64,000 nt of DNA from Darksidea phi (taxonomy: Eukaryota; Ascomycota; Dothideomycetes; Pleosporales; Lentitheciaceae), in assembly GCA_030770425.1 (NCBI GenBank), contig JASJFT010000042.1, positions 62,001 to 126,000 of the forward strand, read 5' to 3'. This document shows positions 59,795-64,000 of the stretch, in pieces. The translations under genes were made by a program, and so were the position numbers. Under the pieces are notes generated by a model. That model was not told the DNA's origin. It worked only from the letters and a program-made list of their open reading frames with translations, and ran no database searches. Position 1 is the stretch's first letter. Each line of letters opens with the position of its first letter.

Positions 59795-62597
59795 TGTTGT
59801 TGACCTGCTTCGAGTCCTTAGCCAATGCTTTGTTTGTTTTGCTTGGTTGAATACAGTCATCGATCAGGAAAGTTTATGTTGACAACATGCATCGAGCTCT
59901 ACGAACGCGCATTCCACCAGATACAGAGATAAAATTCAATGATGCGGGTCTTGACCCGTTATCTGCATCCGTCCTCTGCCAAGTATACGGAAGCAGACCG
60001 CACGCGAAGTTCAAATATATTAGGACTGTTCGCGCTCAGGACTTGCTATTTACTAGCATTTCTTCTTAGTCTCTTGGATGTTTCTCGCTTTGGAGAAGAT
60101 GTACTAGGAGTGGCATCTTGATCACAAATGTTCGGTCGACTGCCACGCTCCCTCGGCAGGCAGAGAATCTGGCGCGATGGGTCATGACGTGGCGCGTGCA
60201 CCAGCCTCTAGTCGAGGAAATTTGAAGGGCAAGTAAAAATGGAAATGAAACCTGGTGAAATCAAAAGTGGTGTGGTGGTACTTTGGCATCGTTCGACGAC
60301 TGATGTACGCGCGGGCTAGGGTGGATACGTACACTTTCCCTTCCCGATCCCTCGTCATTACTATTCTTTTCTTGTACCTGCATATGCGTTCCGAAGCGAG
60401 CAGTTGATCCTTCAACATTTCATTGCATCTACATCACGTAGTTAGCATATAGACATAATCTTAATATCGGTTACTACTAATAATACCTTTGTACAACAAT
60501 GACCAGCCGACCACATTCGAGGCAAATGTTCCAGTCTCTGCAGCCCAACGCCTTCTCCAAGGCTGACTGTGTGGAAGCAATATATATTCGACAAGGGAGG
60601 AACGTAAGAAGGGCAAGCGAGGTCCAGAAGTGGGTTAGATTGTTTCGAAACGGATTTTCGGGAGCATGCGTGCGCGGCGATCAGCACGTTTCGAGGTGAA
60701 CGCCTGGCCCGGGTTATGGGGAGAGACGATATGATGAGATAAAAATAAGTGCGACGGTGGGTACGCTATGAGGCATAGGTCCCCGGCGTGGGGAGTGGTT
60801 CTGTGGTTGCTCAAGGAGATGGTTGTAGGGTTGGGAACACAGCGGGCTGGGCCGGGCCTACGTCGGAGCCTTTGCAAACTGCCCCCACAACTGTGTAAAG
60901 AGGCACAGGAAGAGGTTTGTGAGGCATAGTTCTCGGCTCACTAAACATCCTAATGCACCCGGGTGCCTCGCCGCGGAACGGCCCTGATCCTATAGCGTAA
61001 ATGTTGGTCTCGAGGCGTCCGTGTACAACGTCTCCCGGCCCAGCCGTCCCCGTCTCACTTGATGAAAGGTATCGCGTGAGCAGAACCTGCACCGGTGGGA
61101 AACGTGGACATGGCAAGGCGTGGATGCCAGCACATGCATCGCGCGCCGAACAGAAGTCGGGCCTTGGCATGGTGAGAAAAGGCCCCAAAAATAGCCGCGC
61201 TCGTCTTTCCTGAAAGGACACGGATTTTCCCGGACTGGACGCAGCGAGCTGCAACCGCCATTAAATGATATCGATGCGGGAGAATTGCCACCGCTAATGG
61301 GCTTGATCTGGCGAGTTAGCTGCGCGCACGGTATGAGAGCGTTCTTGAGGACCGGGGTCCATCCGATCATGCCTTGGATGCATGGGCCCTCCCGCTGACC
61401 TGCCGACAGTGACAAGCTGTTGCTGACAGACGCAATTAATCTATGCCGAAGTGCGATGACGCGCGGGGAGAGGGAGGCCCTTTATGCGACAGCGATGAGG
61501 AGCTCGAGGCAGACGGGCAATGTACATGTTGCCGCGACGCTGAAGGGCGGCGACTCGAGCATCGCACGCGGACTCGAGGCACCAGAGCTTGGGCGGGGGC
61601 CCGGCTCCTGCTGGAGCTCTGCGGGCAGATCTGTTTGCGCGATTGGCTTGAGCGTTCCCCACCACGGCGTTTGCGGGAGCTTGTTTTCGATGCATTGTTT
61701 ATGCGGCCCCTGTCGACTCGAGCCACTCAGGACGCACAAGTCCCTTGTACTATGCTCACCAGGCGCGAAACAGCTGCCAGCAATTGGACGACAGCCTCTG
61801 TGGCCCTGGCTCCTTCGATAGCCCGCAGAGCTGGGCGCCTTCTCTGCTTTCAAGTGGCACGCGCCGACAGTGGGAGAAGAGAAGAGGGCAATCTCTGTCC
61901 TCATACACCTCGTGCGGTCCGGAGGCGCAGTAGCAGACGCACGACTTTGCGACTGACGACGACCGCGACCACGGCAAACCAACTTTACACATCGCGCTGA
62001 CCGGCAAGCTTTGGCAATCAGCAGGGCGTCAGCACGATTCACCACCAAGAACTTCCCTTGCTGCAGCGTGCGCGGTCTGGAAGCGTGCACTTTTCTAATC
62101 GTTTACTGAATTCTCCCGGGCGTCTATTTCTGGGCACCACTCCCCTCGCTCGTCTGCGCGCCTTGCGACTTCGTCGTCTCCCCCGGTCGGCCTATCAGAC
62201 GCGGCTACGCCGTGGTGCAGTACACCGTTGGCGCCATACATTAGAGCTTGTGTAAGTACCCGCCAGCCTCCCATCCCGACTCTCCCCACTTGCCCCAGTC
62301 CGCCGTCCCGCCGCACTCGAAGCGCCCGAGACAAAAGGCCAGCGCTTCGCCCTCGTCCTTGCTTCTCTCCTCTCTCTTGTCAGCAGGTCTCTTATTGTAA
62401 TACTTGTGTGTTCATCGCTTTTCAGTCTCTTTTCTCCACACTTCACCGTGTGCTTGCGACTTTGTCGAACGCTGGGCTGGATCCAACTTGTCGTCCCTTC
62501 CCATAGACATCTTTACCACCTTTGTCTCTCTACCATTGCCCGTTCCATGAGACTCTCACGTTATCAACCCGTCTCGTGAACTGGAAGAAGTCTTAGA
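59795..62597. other. Long non-coding stretch and promoter of the 4-TM gene
   Basis: No frame in these 2.8 kb carries a recognisable domain. The part from about 60,900 is GC-rich with overlapping low-complexity frames on both strands. The last 550 bp are pyrimidine-rich, with a possible 5'-UTR intron donor (TGTAAGTACC) at about 62,250, as expected for a fungal promoter and leader. Confidence 0.4.
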
Positions 62598-64000
62598 ATG
62601 GCTACCAACGATAAGAAGTCTACTACAGTTACCACTCTCGAAAAACGGAACTCGAAAGACTCGCTTTCGCCGTCAGTCAAGACACCCCGCATAGCACGCT
62701 TCGCCGAAGCAACATCCGTCTACTCCCCTATCGACCCCCCGCGATCACCGCTCAACTACCCTACGAACCACTACAAGCCGCAAGCGCAGGTTTCCGACGT
62801 GGGCTTCGGCTACGTCCAATCCGTCGAGATGGAGGAGACCGACCGGAAATATCTCCCGCCACCCACACCCAAGACTCCCCTCAGGAGCGCATTGAAATCA
62901 CCTGGCGCACCACCACGGACCGCAGAAACCATGATCCTGAGTCCGACGTTTAGGGAAGAGCAAGTTCTGGAGAAGCAGGAAGAGTTGACTGAGAGGGAGC
63001 AACAGAAAGACCTGGTAAGTTTATTGCTACGCTTGTCGAGGTTGCGATCACTGACAGCCAGCAGAAAGTCAAAGTAAGAGTACGGATAGCGAAGATCTTC
63101 CTTCGAGGCATCAACTTCGCCTGCAGTCTGATCGTTCTCTCCATGCTCGCAACCGCCTTTGCCATCTTTAACGCAACGAAAAACCTCGCTCCTAGGAACA
63201 ACCTTCCGGCCTGGGCTGCCAACACCAAGATCTGGCCACAAGTGCTACTCCTCTCCATCGCCTGTATCTCGCTCGTCATGTCTATCTTCGTGATAATCGC
63301 ATACTCAAGAGGAGGGCATCGGAGAGCCGAGAAAGTGGCCGCGTATTACACTGTCTTTGCCGTGGGTTTCTTCATCTTCAGCATTATCATGTGGGCAGTA
63401 GGCGCTGCAGTCCTCAACCAAAGTAAAGCGCAAGGATCCGGCAAAGACATGTGGGGATGGTCATGTGTAGACAATAAGCGACGACACTTGTTCGAGGAAG
63501 ACGTGTCTTATGCTCTCGTCTGCCGTCTCCAGGTAAACACCCTACTTGACAACATCCAGGATACACTCTAACGAAATGACTAGAACTGGGCTCTTGTCTG
63601 CTGCATCATTGAAGTCGTCATCGAAATGCTTTGCATCATCATCTACGCCATTGTCTTCTACCGCTTCTGGTCGAAGCGCAAGCTCCGCAAGTCCATGGCC
63701 ATCCGCGACAAGGCTCGTTCAGACCTCTACCTCGCCCAACTACGCTCGCAGTCTGCGCCCAACACGCCCGGCTTTGGTCCTCTTTCTCCCCGTTCCGGCG
63801 GCTGGAAGCCTCCACCGGGCCACCCGCAATATGTCGACCCGCAGTCCGCCGCCGAGAACGGCGAAGCCGGCAGTGTACAGTACGCCCGCGAGATCGTGCA
63901 GCCGCAACCATTCGCCCTCAAAGCACCGCCCATCAAGATCCAAGGCGCCACGCCTAAAGTTGAACAGGAAGGCTTTTACGCCCCAAATCGAACACACACC
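62598..64000 (+). CDS. Conserved fungal four-TM membrane protein (partial, C-terminus beyond window)
   Basis: ATG 62,598. Exon 1 ends at 63,014 and is spliced near 63,061-63,064. Exon 2 ends at about 63,531 with a GTAAAC donor, and exon 3 starts at about 63,584 and is open to the window edge. A cytosolic N-terminus (TPKTPLRSALKSPGAPPRT) precedes four hydrophobic helices: FACSLIVLSMLATAFAIF, LLLSIACISLVMSIFVIIAY, VFAVGFFIFSIIMWAVGAAV and LVCCIIEVVIEMLCIIIYAI. Between helices 3 and 4 lies the block GKDMWGWSCVDNKR. After them a conserved cytosolic motif follows, KARSDLYLAQLRSQSAPNTPG. It is a tetraspan, MARVEL-like topology. I recognise it as widely conserved in Pezizomycotina but know no function. 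Confidence 0.8.

Overview
This is nuclear chromosomal DNA from a filamentous ascomycete, most likely a Pleosporales-like Dothideomycete. Genes carry many short introns (about 40-65 nt, GTRNGT...YAG). The window holds meiotic MSH4, the MoCo sulfurase, Ecm29 and Rsa4, a very Pleosporales-like enolase, and a repeat-induced-point-mutation (RIP)-like relic. There are no bacterial features. Exon joins below were worked out by hand; for MSH4, ECM29, enolase, PRE1, MoCo sulfurase, amidase, both FAD oxidoreductases and TF1 the exons sum to a whole number of codons.

Region 1 (1-13.6 kb) looks like a catabolic gene cluster. It has a cupin-aminotransferase fusion (runs off the left edge), an amidase-signature hydrolase, two DAO-type FAD amine/amino-acid oxidoreductases, a Zn2Cys6 regulator, a divergent second regulator with only the fungal-TF C-terminal domain visible, and an amino-acid/GABA-type permease. 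The promoters share CCGCCGG (CCG-N1-CGG); four copies extend to CCGCCGGGCA. This is the strongest candidate for an undescribed co-regulated system: uptake of an amine or amide compound, amide hydrolysis, oxidative deamination and transamination. The substrate is unknown.

Region 2 (13.6-22.7 kb) is a degenerate island. It has an AT-rich repeat relic, a truncated and frameshifted PKS fragment (KS end plus AT start) head-to-head with a FAD/GMC oxidoreductase fragment, one apparently intact membrane-protein gene, a short inverted repeat, and an NB-ARC/TPR (NLR-like) pseudogene with RIP-like nonsense changes.

Region 3 (22.7-37.5 kb) is core genome: RSA4 and MSH4 diverge from a 270-bp promoter, then comes a gene-poor 4-5 kb stretch, a nuclear-looking disordered protein, and the MoCo sulfurase. 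A 424-bp fold-back MITE with TA duplications (37,880-38,303) and a decayed membrane-protein gene follow.

Region 4 (40.5-52.6 kb) packs three ubiquitin-proteasome genes side by side: a Ubx5/UBXD7-type Cdc48 adaptor, ECM29, and PRE1 (beta-4), whose start codon is split by an intron. Enolase diverges from PRE1.

Region 5 (53.3-64 kb) has a secreted, probably GPI-anchored Ser/Thr-rich protein, a large disordered proline-rich protein, a broken Aim9-like phosphotransferase pseudogene, a long non-coding stretch, and a conserved four-TM membrane protein running off the right edge.
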